Positions 1 through 7,937 of a DNA stretch of 22,595 bases are shown here, one piece after another. This DNA is from Clostridia bacterium (GTDB lineage Bacteria > Bacillota > Clostridia > TANB77 > UBA1234): the NCBI GenBank assembly GCA_900753135.1, contig CAADXZ010000078.1:1-22595 (forward strand), read 5' to 3'. The notes beneath the pieces are model-generated. The model was not told the DNA's origin. It saw only the letters and a list, made by a program, of their open reading frames with translations, and made no database searches. Every line of letters begins with the position of its first letter. Position 1 is the first letter of the stretch. A program made the translations under genes and the position numbers.

Positions 1-3000
1 CTCTTCTTAAATTCTTTAATTGTCCTTTATATTCAAATTGCATTACATTTCTTTCTGCTGGTCCTCTGTTTCTTCCTGGAATCTCTTCTGATTCGTTACT
101 TGGCAAGAAACCTGATTCACAACTTGCTACACCTGCAAGGAATGTTGGATCTAATCCAGATACAACCGCTGCCATATATACAGCTTTATGTCCTACTTCT
201 ATTGCTGTTTTATAAGTTCCATATGTAACTGCACTATTATATAAAATAACATTGTTAATTTTGAAATTATCTTTTTCATACCCTTGAAGAGAACCTAATA
301 CTCCAGTACCTACAGGTCCATACTCAAATGTTCTTAAATATGGGAATAATTTATTATTTATAGCTGTTTCCATCGCAGCGTCAAACTCGCCACTTGTTAT
401 ATTATCTTCATCCGTTATAAGCATTTTAAGTTTCATTGATTCTTGTAATTGTATTAAGTCAGAAACCATACCGCCAGGAAGTTTATTTGAACTAGCAACT
501 GGTGTACTTGTAGCTATAGGTCCATCATAAAATGCTACAACATAAGGATTTTCAACATCCGCCATTCTAAGTAGTAATCCTGCTGGAAGTGATAACCTTT
601 CTCTTGCAAATGCACTGTTCATATTAAAGAATTGTGAAGAAGCTCTTACGTCATCATCTTTTTTCTTAACTGTACTCTTTGTATTATCATCATTTGCTTC
701 ATCACCTGGTGCATATCTTCTAATGTTATTCAACGACGATGCGTCTACTGCATCTTTAATATCTTCAATAAGAGGATATATAGGAACGTTGTTACCCCAA
801 ATAACAGGTGCCATCTCTGAAGATGTCATAGTTGTTTTTACTGAAATTGTACCCATTGATATATCATTAAACTTAACTTCTCGTGCATCAATTACTTTTA
901 ATTTAATACCCTCTGATGACCCAAGATTTAAGAATTCGTTTTCAAGTAATCCATCCATATATGGATCATCATTGCCACCTTGATTGTTTTCGAATTCTAT
1001 TGTGCACAACCAATATTTAGGATTTGTTGCGCCTTCTTTTACAATATATTGATTACCTTTCTTTAGTAGAATAGATTCATCCTGTGCTTCTTTACGATCA
1101 ACCACAACATAACGTTCACCACTTTGAGTAACAAAAGAAGCTGATTGCAAGAATTTTAAATCTCCATTCGTTTCTATTACATCGTCCTCTTTATATGGCA
1201 CACCAGTTTCAAGCACTTTATCTAATATTACGGTTCTAATTAAAGAATAGTAATCTGATGCTATTATATATTTTGGATTATTAGACATGCCAGCTCTTAC
1301 TTCTAAAGCTTTTTCCTTATTATAGAATGGTGCAAATATTGGTCCCATATATTTTGCAGGGCTTTCTGCCTTTCCATTAACCTTGCAGCCCATATGTAGG
1401 TGATGTCCACCACTGTTTCCTGTTGTTCCTTCATAACCTACTATAGTTCCAGCACCTATAATATCTCCGGCTTGTACATTTGGCCATCTCTTCATATGAA
1501 CATAACTACTTTGTACAGGGGTGGCACCATCTCCACTAGTGTGTCTAACTGTAACACAGAAACCACCATAACAATTATACTCTGCTTTCATTACTATACC
1601 TGGTGCAATTGAAACAATAGGTGAATATATTGAATAATCTTTTAACTCGCTATCTAATTTTTCCTTTGCACTTCCGTATTCCACGCCAGCAGTATCTCCT
1701 GTATTAAACACTTTGTCTATTATTGATGTCTTCATTCTTCCGCCATTTATCTGCTTTTGCATCTCAAGTTGTTGAAGTGCATAATCATATACTTGGGCAG
1801 CAACACCATCTGCTTGTTTCATAATACTCTTTGTTATTGAACGAGCAGACCAGTCGGCACCACCATGTCCATTCTTAAATCCACCATCATTAAATCTACC
1901 TTTTTCTATTGCTTCCATCATAAAGTATGACCTTACATATGGATTGCCGTGTGGGAACAACGCATAAACTTTTGTCGTTCCATCAGGATTTTTACACTCA
2001 TCATAGTGTTCATAATCAACAACTTGCCAGTATATTTCATCTTTCTTAACCTTCATCCTTTTCTGTTCTTCTTGTGAAAGTGAATCTTCGCTAGGTTCTG
2101 CCGCAAGTCGTTCAGTCCAGAATTTCATTTGAGTTATACCCTCATCAAAATCCCATATAGAATCAGATAAATACAAATAACTATATGCTGTATCAAGTAT
2201 CCTTCCATTCTTTCTTATACACATTACAAGTTTATACAAGTCACGCATAAATGCATATGCTGTTTCGTTTCCTTCTGCATATTTTTCCCAACTCATAAGC
2301 ATTGTCATTATATCAGCCTCTTTTATTGCAGGCTCAGAGTTGCCAACCTTTGAAAAATACTTGCTATACAAATCATACCTATACTTTGCATTTTCTGTGA
2401 TGTGGAATATCTTAACACCAAAACTAAAATATGAGTGTGGCATAACAAATCTATAATTATCAGGTACAAAAGGATTTTGTACAATCTTATTTGTATATGT
2501 TACATGTTTTGCCCATGTATCAACATTTGTAACAAGCATTACTGACATTCTCTTTTGAGGTACATTCATAGTTAATGTTATTGTTTCTTCCGTTATATCA
2601 AAAACAGCACGTTCTTCCATATCTTTTGCTTTTTTGTATTCAGGTTTTCCATCATCAGAGTATCCAACTATTCTTATATTACTTATACTAACTGAAAAAC
2701 TTCCAGGAACAACATCTCTAGATGATGAAACCAAATTAGATTGGTTAGGTGCATTTGGGCTTGCTGTAGCTGCTTCTCTTAATAACTCTTGGAATTCCTC
2801 TATAGATGTCAACGCTTTAGATGCACTTTCAATCTCATCACTTAATGCATTTCGTATTGTTCCTTTATTAGCTTCATCCTCACCAGCTACAGAGAAATTA
2901 TAAAATGGGAACTTTTGGTGATATCCTTCAAAGAAATCAACTGGCTTACATTTTACTTCTCCTGTTTTTGGATCATATTCAACAGTACCTGGCTTAGGGA

Positions 3001-5149
3001 AAAGATATTCATAATTTACAAGTTGTTTTTCATGCTTTTCCATAGCGTATTTCTGAGCATTTTTTACAGTTTCATTTTCTTGCAATGAACCCTCTGCTGT
3101 TTTTATTGCCTCGTAGAATAAGTAGTCTGATATTGTTTCTCTGCTTCCTGTTTCTTTAACGTCACTTGGTTTATATTCTACTTCAAAATCTGATATTCCA
3201 CTTCCTGTCTCTGTATTTGTAACAGTAATGCTTCCCCCAGTTTTTGATTTTGTTAGTTCATATTGAATTCCACTACTTTTAACAGAAGCATTTACAATGT
3301 CATAAAACTTACCTTTTCTAATTCCTTTATAAGTTTCTTTAATATACAACTTATTCTTTACTACTTCTACCTTGTCTGAGTCTTCAGTTGAAACGAACAA
3401 TTTAAAAGACTTTCCATCATTATCTTGATCATCATCACTTGGTGGAACAGTAATTGTTGTATTATAGTCATACGAGAACTCATAATCAAATACTACTTTT
3501 AGTTTAAATTTTTGTAAAAATTCAGCATTATCAGACAATAAATCATTTACTACTGGAACTACCTCTTCAACGTCTGTTAAAGTTACATTTGGATTAGTAC
3601 ATTGAGGAACAGATTCTCCCTTTGAAGTTAAACCATTTGCACTGTACAATTCAAAGACGCTGAATCTGTTGGCTTGTAAACCTGCCTGTCCAAATTTAAT
3701 AAAAGTTTCTTCATTTGTTGAAGCATATTTTTTATCTACATCTTCCATTATTGCTTTATTGTCGTCATCTCTTATAATTTTGCCATCTTCATCATATTGT
3801 ACTGAAGAAACAGTTTCACTTGCCATTGACTCTTTGTCTAAGCAATAATAGTTATATATCTTTTTAATATCTTTCATCATCTCTTTTACAGCAAAAGCAT
3901 AGTTTTGAGATGTTTCATCACTGTTTCCATCTTTTATCGTATACCATGCTGTTAGCATACTAGCTTTTGGCAAATACCTATCAATCAGTTGTTGTAAAGG
4001 AAACTTATAAGCCGTGCTACCATAACTATCAGTATAATACAACTGCTGTTCAAACTTATCATCCGCAACTGGCCAGTTAGCAGAATCACTATAATTAACA
4101 AGTTGTTCTGAGAAAGGTATAGCATTACCCGCATTATCTAATTGAACCCTCATAACATCATTTGATACATTAGTATTCTTAGGAAGATAATTGTTATAAA
4201 TATTTAATAGTGAGTTGTATTCCATAAGATTTATATCACCAATATTTTCAGCAGTGATATTTACCCCACTGTTTCCCTCGTTTGTAGCATATTTACCAGA
4301 GCCTTCATAATTACTCCTTTTACCATTTGTTGCGCTACCGCCAGCACCAACTTGTTGAGCATCGCCAGCAGCACCAACTGTATAATATCTATATTTAAAT
4401 TGCTCTCTCAATACAGTTATGTATGGAACTAATGAGCCCGCACCATCTTGGTATGGATTTGCTCTATACTCATAAGTTATTACAGGTGGAACACAATTTA
4501 AATCACCACCATTGGCAGTATATCCTGTGCCATCCAAGCCAATATCACCAGGATTACTAAGACCAAATCTAGCAGAAACTTGACCTTCCAATACGTTCTT
4601 TACCCAATTTTCATAAGTAAGTTTCGTTATATCATATTCAACCGATACTGGTAAGTATGGTAAATATTTTGGAGATGCCGCTTTGGTAGCTCCTTTTCCA
4701 CTTGCTGCAGGTGTCGTTCTTGCATCAATTACGTCATAAGAATCTGCATTACCAGCTAGATACTCCTTCTGTCCTTGATACAAATATTCAGCAACATCTA
4801 TAAGAACAGAATATTCATATGCGTTAAAATCTTGCCAATTTTGTTCTGTTATAAAAGAATCATACCCTGCACTAGAAAGACTTCCAACCAAAACATCATA
4901 GTCACCTTCAGCTGCAATGCCACCATAATCAGCATTAAACCACTTAGCTAACTTGTGATGAACTGTTCTAATTCCAACCATAACAAGTACAATAATTATA
5001 ACTATTCCTACCAATATAGCCACGACTTGTCCAACGGCCGTCAACATAAACTTGGTAAAATTAGCAATTTTCTTTATAGTTTTTCTTATTCCATTAAAAA
5101 CTTTTTTTACACCGTTTCCAACAGCTTGAACTTTATCTAAGAAACTCAT
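1..5149 (-). CDS. Giant membrane-anchored cell-wall hydrolase with M23 peptidase and lytic transglycosylase (SLT) regions; partial, 3' end beyond left edge
   Basis: Reading leftward from an ATG at 5149, the frame stays open for 1716 codons to base 1, so the C terminus is missing. An AAAGGGG ribosome binding site lies about 9 bases before the ATG. Residues 1-37 are basic, and residues 38-60 form one hydrophobic segment without a signal-peptidase site, so this looks like a signal anchor with the bulk of the protein outside the cell. Residues 70 to about 1090 match nothing I recognise. An M23 (LytM/lysostaphin) signature follows: HGGAD with H1095 and D1099, then a beta-core ending in GGHHLHMG (HLH at 1250-1252). 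At the left edge, residues 1670-1716 look like the start of an SLT lytic transglycosylase, with the ESG motif (Glu1678) and NVMQF (Gln1704). Two peptidoglycan-cutting activities on one anchored chain are typical of conjugation (VirB1/CwlT-like) or phage-tail lysins, or of envelope remodelling. No mobile-element gene is visible here to decide between them. Existence of the gene is near certain; the role is inferred. Confidence 0.9.
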   Translation of the reverse strand, partial: MSFLDKVQAVGNGVKKVFNGIRKTIKKIANFTKFMLTAVGQVVAILVGIVIIIVLVMVGIRTVHHKLAKWFNADYGGIAAEGDYDVLVGSLSSAGYDSFITEQNWQDFNAYEYSVLIDVAEYLYQGQKEYLAGNADSYDVIDARTTPAASGKGATKAASPKYLPYLPVSVEYDITKLTYENWVKNVLEGQVSARFGLSNPGDIGLDGTGYTANGGDLNCVPPVITYEYRANPYQDGAGSLVPYITVLREQFKYRYYTVGAAGDAQQVGAGGSATNGKRSNYEGSGKYATNEGNSGVNITAENIGDINLMEYNSLLNIYNNYLPKNTNVSNDVMRVQLDNAGNAIPFSEQLVNYSDSANWPVADDKFEQQLYYTDSYGSTAYKFPLQQLIDRYLPKASMLTAWYTIKDGNSDETSQNYAFAVKEMMKDIKKIYNYYCLDKESMASETVSSVQYDEDGKIIRDDDNKAIMEDVDKKYASTNEETFIKFGQAGLQANRFSVFELYSANGLTSKGESVPQCTNPNVTLTDVEEVVPVVNDLLSDNAEFLQKFKLKVVFDYEFSYDYNTTITVPPSDDDQDNDGKSFKLFVSTEDSDKVEVVKNKLYIKETYKGIRKGKFYDIVNASVKSSGIQYELTKSKTGGSITVTNTETGSGISDFEVEYKPSDVKETGSRETISDYLFYEAIKTAEGSLQENETVKNAQKYAMEKHEKQLVNYEYLFPKPGTVEYDPKTGEVKCKPVDFFEGYHQKFPFYNFSVAGEDEANKGTIRNALSDEIESASKALTSIEEFQELLREAATASPNAPNQSNLVSSSRDVVPGSFSVSISNIRIVGYSDDGKPEYKKAKDMEERAVFDITEETITLTMNVPQKRMSVMLVTNVDTWAKHVTYTNKIVQNPFVPDNYRFVMPHSYFSFGVKIFHITENAKYRYDLYSKYFSKVGNSEPAIKEADIMTMLMSWEKYAEGNETAYAFMRDLYKLVMCIRKNGRILDTAYSYLYLSDSIWDFDEGITQMKFWTERLAAEPSEDSLSQEEQKRMKVKKDEIYWQVVDYEHYDECKNPDGTTKVYALFPHGNPYVRSYFMMEAIEKGRFNDGGFKNGHGGADWSARSITKSIMKQADGVAAQVYDYALQQLEMQKQINGGRMKTSIIDKVFNTGDTAGVEYGSAKEKLDSELKDYSIYSPIVSIAPGIVMKAEYNCYGGFCVTVRHTSGDGATPVQSSYVHMKRWPNVQAGDIIGAGTIVGYEGTTGNSGGHHLHMGCKVNGKAESPAKYMGPIFAPFYNKEKALEVRAGMSNNPKYIIASDYYSLIRTVILDKVLETGVPYKEDDVIETNGDLKFLQSASFVTQSGERYVVVDRKEAQDESILLKKGNQYIVKEGATNPKYWLCTIEFENNQGGNDDPYMDGLLENEFLNLGSSEGIKLKVIDAREVKFNDISMGTISVKTTMTSSEMAPVIWGNNVPIYPLIEDIKDAVDASSLNNIRRYAPGDEANDDNTKSTVKKKDDDVRASSQFFNMNSAFARERLSLPAGLLLRMADVENPYVVAFYDGPIATSTPVASSNKLPGGMVSDLIQLQESMKLKMLITDEDNITSGEFDAAMETAINNKLFPYLRTFEYGPVGTGVLGSLQGYEKDNFKINNVILYNSAVTYGTYKTAIEVGHKAVYMAAVVSGLDPTFLAGVASCESGFLPSNESEEIPGRNRGPAERNVMQFEYKGQLKNLRR

Positions 5150-5180
5150 AAGGCGTCGCCCCTTTCATACTCTTAGTATA

Positions 5181-5209
5181 ATTGTACCTTAAACACCCAA
5201 AACTATCAA
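5181..5209 (-). promoter_or_regulatory. Vegetative (sigma-A type) promoter for the giant hydrolase gene
   Basis: On the minus strand, TTGATA (5204-5209) and TACAAT (5181-5186) are separated by exactly 17 bases, close to the TTGACA-N17-TATAAT consensus. The -10 lies about 30 bases upstream of the start codon of the leftward gene. Transcription should therefore start in vegetative cells, independently of the divergent spore gene. Confidence 0.65.
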
Positions 5210-5323
5210 CAAAAAACTTAAAATATTATCTATAAATTGCGTATTTCTGATGAATTTACATATTTTTGAAACATTGAATACAATATATGATTTTAGTCAA
5301 AAATACTTTCGAGGTGATTTAAA

Positions 5324-6235
5324 TTGAATATTGAAATAAGAACAGATTTGGCACTAGAAACGAGAGAAATCTATAAAAAAGCCCAAAATTTAGAAGATGA
5401 AGTTCCAGGTGTAGAAACAAAAATAGATGATTCTGATAAAGACTTTTTATTCACACATGTAAAAATACTTTCAGAAGAAGGAGCTTCAGCACTTGGAAAA
5501 CCAATTGGTGACTATATTACAATAGAATCAAAATATATGAATGATGAGGTAGAAAACATTGATAATAAAATAATTGATAAAATGGCTTATGTTATTAAAG
5601 ACATCTCACATATGGTAAAAAAAGATACAGTACTCGTCGTAGGCTTAGGAAATAGTGATGTTACACCCGATGCACTTGGTCCAAAAGTTGTTGATAATTT
5701 AAGCATCACAAGGCATCTTATAGAATATGCTCCAGAATTAGTAAATGAAAACACAAGAGCCGTTAGTGCGATAGTTCCTGGAGTACTTGGAACAACTGGA
5801 ATAGAAACAGGTGAAATAGTAAAAGGAATAGTAGAAAAAATACAGCCTAATTTAGTTGTTGTTGTTGATGCACTTGCAGCAAAAGATATGAACAGAATTA
5901 GTAGAACTATTCAAATAAGTAATACAGGTATAACTCCTGGTTCTGGAGTTAAAAATAACAGATTTTCAATAACTAGCGAATCACTTGGTGTTCCAGTAAT
6001 TGCGATTGGTGTTCCAACAGTTGTTGGAGTGCCTACTATTGTAAATGAAGCTATTGAATATGTTGCAGATAAATTTGAAGATGTAAAATCTCCTTTAGAA
6101 AATAAAAATTATATGCAAGATATATTAGAAAATAAGGACTTTGATTTCATGGTTACACCAAATGATATAGACGATATAATCTCAAATCTTTCAAGGCTTG
6201 TTGCAGATGGTATTAACACAGCACTCCAAAACTAA
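5324..6235 (+). CDS. gpr: Germination protease GPR (spore endopeptidase, peptidase family A25)
   Basis: GPR degrades the small acid-soluble proteins that coat spore DNA, early in germination. It is made as a zymogen in the forespore. The 303-residue product has the family motifs: RTDLALE near the N terminus (autoprocessing region), GLGNSDVTPDALGP, and VVVDALAAKD. The two catalytic aspartates map to D116 (TPDALGP) and D182 (VDALAA), with the same 66-residue spacing as Asp127 and Asp193 of the Bacillus megaterium enzyme. Translation must begin at the TTG at 5324, because the next in-frame ATG is far inside the conserved region. GAGGTGAT lies 5-12 bases upstream of it. The propeptide before the expected processing site (D8/L9) is about half the usual 15 residues. 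I could not identify a convincing sigma-G promoter in 5150-5323. Confidence 0.95.
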   Translation: MNIEIRTDLALETREIYKKAQNLEDEVPGVETKIDDSDKDFLFTHVKILSEEGASALGKPIGDYITIESKYMNDEVENIDNKIIDKMAYVIKDISHMVKKDTVLVVGLGNSDVTPDALGPKVVDNLSITRHLIEYAPELVNENTRAVSAIVPGVLGTTGIETGEIVKGIVEKIQPNLVVVVDALAAKDMNRISRTIQISNTGITPGSGVKNNRFSITSESLGVPVIAIGVPTVVGVPTIVNEAIEYVADKFEDVKSPLENKNYMQDILENKDFDFMVTPNDIDDIISNLSRLVADGINTALQN

Positions 6236-6270
6236 GTCCTAGACAGATTAATTAAAACTTTTATATTGCA

Positions 6271-6304
6271 AATAAGACTAAAATCATTTAGCCTTATTAT
6301 TTTA
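6271..6304 (+). terminator. Rho-independent terminator of gpr
   Basis: AATAAGACTAAA (6271-6282) and TTTAGCCTTATT (6287-6298) form a 12-pair stem with one mismatch and a four-base loop. A T-rich stretch (ATTTTAT) follows, 36 bases after the gpr stop codon. Confidence 0.6.
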
Positions 6305-6368
6305 TACAATAGGAAAGTAACAAATTCGCAGCTTTTTATGTATTAATTTTCTTTCCTATTGTATAAAA
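6300..6368. repeat. 18-bp perfect inverted repeat with 33-base spacer between convergent genes
   Basis: The arm at 6300-6317 (TTTTATACAATAGGAAAG) is the exact reverse complement of 6351-6368. No T-tract follows the stem in either direction, so it is not a standard terminator. The T7 run on the minus strand lies at the foot of the stem (6365-6371), not after it. It could be a small transposable-element remnant, a protein-binding or cruciform site, or a transcript-stabilising hairpin. Confidence 0.7.
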
Positions 6369-6420
6369 AAACTTCAATTTATGCGAGAAATTTTCTTTCA
6401 GTTGAAAACTCTCGAGGGTC

Positions 6421-6453
6421 GAAAGAATGAAAATCGAAGATTTTTATTCTTCT
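6421..6453 (-). terminator. Possible terminator hairpin at the end of holA
   Basis: GAAAGAATGAAAATC (6421-6435) pairs with 6439-6453 at 13 of 15 positions around a three-base loop, directly after the holA stop codon. Only a broken T-rich stretch follows on the minus strand, so termination strength is doubtful. Confidence 0.3.
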
Positions 6454-6455
6454 CG

Positions 6456-7427
6456 TTATTCACATATGACTTTTTCAAGCCCGATTTTCAAATCAATCAT
6501 TCCTGTTTTTGAATCTAAATCTAACTTTGCAAGTTCCCTCATAATTTTTGATAACTCATCCACCTTGAAACTCTTTGATTGAGCCAAATATTTATTAGCA
6601 GCATACGTTGATTTAGTTGCAAGCTCGTCCATCACATTTCTGTTTTCAATAGAAGCCATTTTTGCAACTAATAAAGATTTAAAATGTTTTGCTATCATTA
6701 TTACAATCTTTTGAATTGGTTCTTTATTCTCCAGTAAGTCATTCAAACATTTCAATGCAGCTTTTTTATTTTTGCTACCTAAATTATCCGTCAAGTCGAA
6801 TATAATTACATCAGATGTTTTTATACATAATAAATCTATTATATCTTTGGTAACTACTTTGATTTCTAGTGAATAGCTTATCAATTTATCAATTTCATTT
6901 TTTAATATTAATTTATCATTTCCAACCAAATTAATTAAATAATTTATATCAGCATTTGATATTTGAACATTGCTGTCTTTAAATATTTTAGTGCACCAAG
7001 TTAAAAGCTCATACTCTTTCTTTTTCTCAAATACAAAGCATTTTCCATACTTGTCCACCAACTTATATATTCTGCTTCTTTTTTGAAAATCCCCCAAAAA
7101 TATTACACAAACATCCGTTAAATTTGTAAGTAAATTTTCTAAACTATCAGAAAGCCAATCATTTTTTTCTTCCGTTTGATCGTTATCACTTTTTTCTTTT
7201 TTATCAATCTTAACTATTATTAGTTTTTTGTCAAAACCAAATGGATATGTATTAATCTCGTTTTCTAAATTATTTATATTGTCTTTCTCTAAAATTATAA
7301 AATTAATACCTTTTACTAAATTTGTTTCAAATTCATTTTTTATTTTTTCAAGACATTCTTGTTTTTCAAGCGCCTCATCCCCAGTAATTAAATATAGATT
7401 TGAACTCATAACACATCCAACTTTCAT
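6456..7427 (-). CDS. holA: DNA polymerase III delta subunit
   Basis: HolA opens the sliding clamp as part of the clamp-loader complex during DNA replication. The 323-residue length is normal for the family. The start has the typical LYLITGDEALEKQE segment, followed by the region around LGDFQKRSRIYKLVDKYG and the lid and collar region (LVGNDKLILKNEIDKLISY), which I recognise from low-GC HolA proteins. Delta carries the AAA+-like fold but no functional Walker motif, and none is seen here. The ATG at 7427 directly follows the ruvC stop codon, so translation is probably coupled. A second ATG at 7409 (residue 7), preceded by GTTGGATG, is an alternative start and would place the conserved LYLITG segment nearer the N terminus. 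This is the last gene of the ten-gene leftward run. Confidence 0.9.
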   Translation of the reverse strand: MKVGCVMSSNLYLITGDEALEKQECLEKIKNEFETNLVKGINFIILEKDNINNLENEINTYPFGFDKKLIIVKIDKKEKSDNDQTEEKNDWLSDSLENLLTNLTDVCVIFLGDFQKRSRIYKLVDKYGKCFVFEKKKEYELLTWCTKIFKDSNVQISNADINYLINLVGNDKLILKNEIDKLISYSLEIKVVTKDIIDLLCIKTSDVIIFDLTDNLGSKNKKAALKCLNDLLENKEPIQKIVIMIAKHFKSLLVAKMASIENRNVMDELATKSTYAANKYLAQSKSFKVDELSKIMRELAKLDLDSKTGMIDLKIGLEKVICE

Positions 7428-7916
7428 TTAACTAATTTCTTTCGCAAATCGATAACTATGTGCATGACATATTGCTATTGCTATAGCATCTGTTGTATCA
7501 TCTAATTTAGGAACAGTTTCTAAATTTAATATAGTTTTTACCATCATTTGTACTTGCTTTTTATCCGCTCTTCCATAACCGACCACACCTTGTTTTACTT
7601 GAAGTGGTGTATATTCATAAATAGGAATATTATTTTTTGCTGCAATAATTAGCACCGCTCCTCTACCTTGTGCAACACCAATTGCGGTAGTAGTATTTCT
7701 ATTAAAAAACAATTCCTCTATTGATATCGCGTCCGGTTTATATTCATTAACTAACAATTGCATGTCATCATATATTTTGGTAAGACGTACTGGTAATGGT
7801 ACTCCAGCTTTTGTTTCTATAGCACCACTTTTTATAAGTTCAAAATGATTACCATTGTAATCTACAACTGCGAATCCTGTGATTGCATATCCTGGGTCAA
7901 TTCCTATTATTCTCAT
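7428..7916 (-). CDS. ruvC: Crossover junction endodeoxyribonuclease RuvC
   Basis: RuvC resolves Holliday junctions in homologous recombination and repair by symmetric nicking. The 162-residue protein has all four acidic active-site residues expected for the family: D7 in GIDPGY, E67 in the SIEELFF motif, and D140 and D143 in DDTTDAIAIAICHAH. The start is well supported by GAGGTGA just upstream of the ATG. ruvA and ruvB, its branch-migration partners, are not adjacent; the neighbours are the debranching-enzyme gene upstream and holA immediately downstream. Confidence 0.95.
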   Translation of the reverse strand: MRIIGIDPGYAITGFAVVDYNGNHFELIKSGAIETKAGVPLPVRLTKIYDDMQLLVNEYKPDAISIEELFFNRNTTTAIGVAQGRGAVLIIAAKNNIPIYEYTPLQVKQGVVGYGRADKKQVQMMVKTILNLETVPKLDDTTDAIAIAICHAHSYRFAKEIS

Positions 7917-7937
7917 ATTTCACCTCTTGTTTTACAT

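Noticed and set aside
723..5140. Short plus-strand open frames at 723-983, 1400-1612, 2634-2903 and 4955-5140
   Set aside because: They lie wholly inside the continuous 1716-codon minus-strand frame, have low-complexity Ser/Thr/Asn-rich products, and lack good ribosome binding sites.
1..5149. Reading the left region as prophage or integrative element DNA
   Set aside because: Only one gene is visible there. No integrase, relaxase, T4SS ATPase, portal or capsid gene and no attachment repeat is present in the window, so this stays an open hypothesis and not a feature.
5210..5323. Possible sigma-G promoter for gpr (TGCGTA with CATATTT)
   Set aside because: GPR genes are expected to be sigma-G dependent, but the hexamers match poorly and the spacing is doubtful, so I did not list it.
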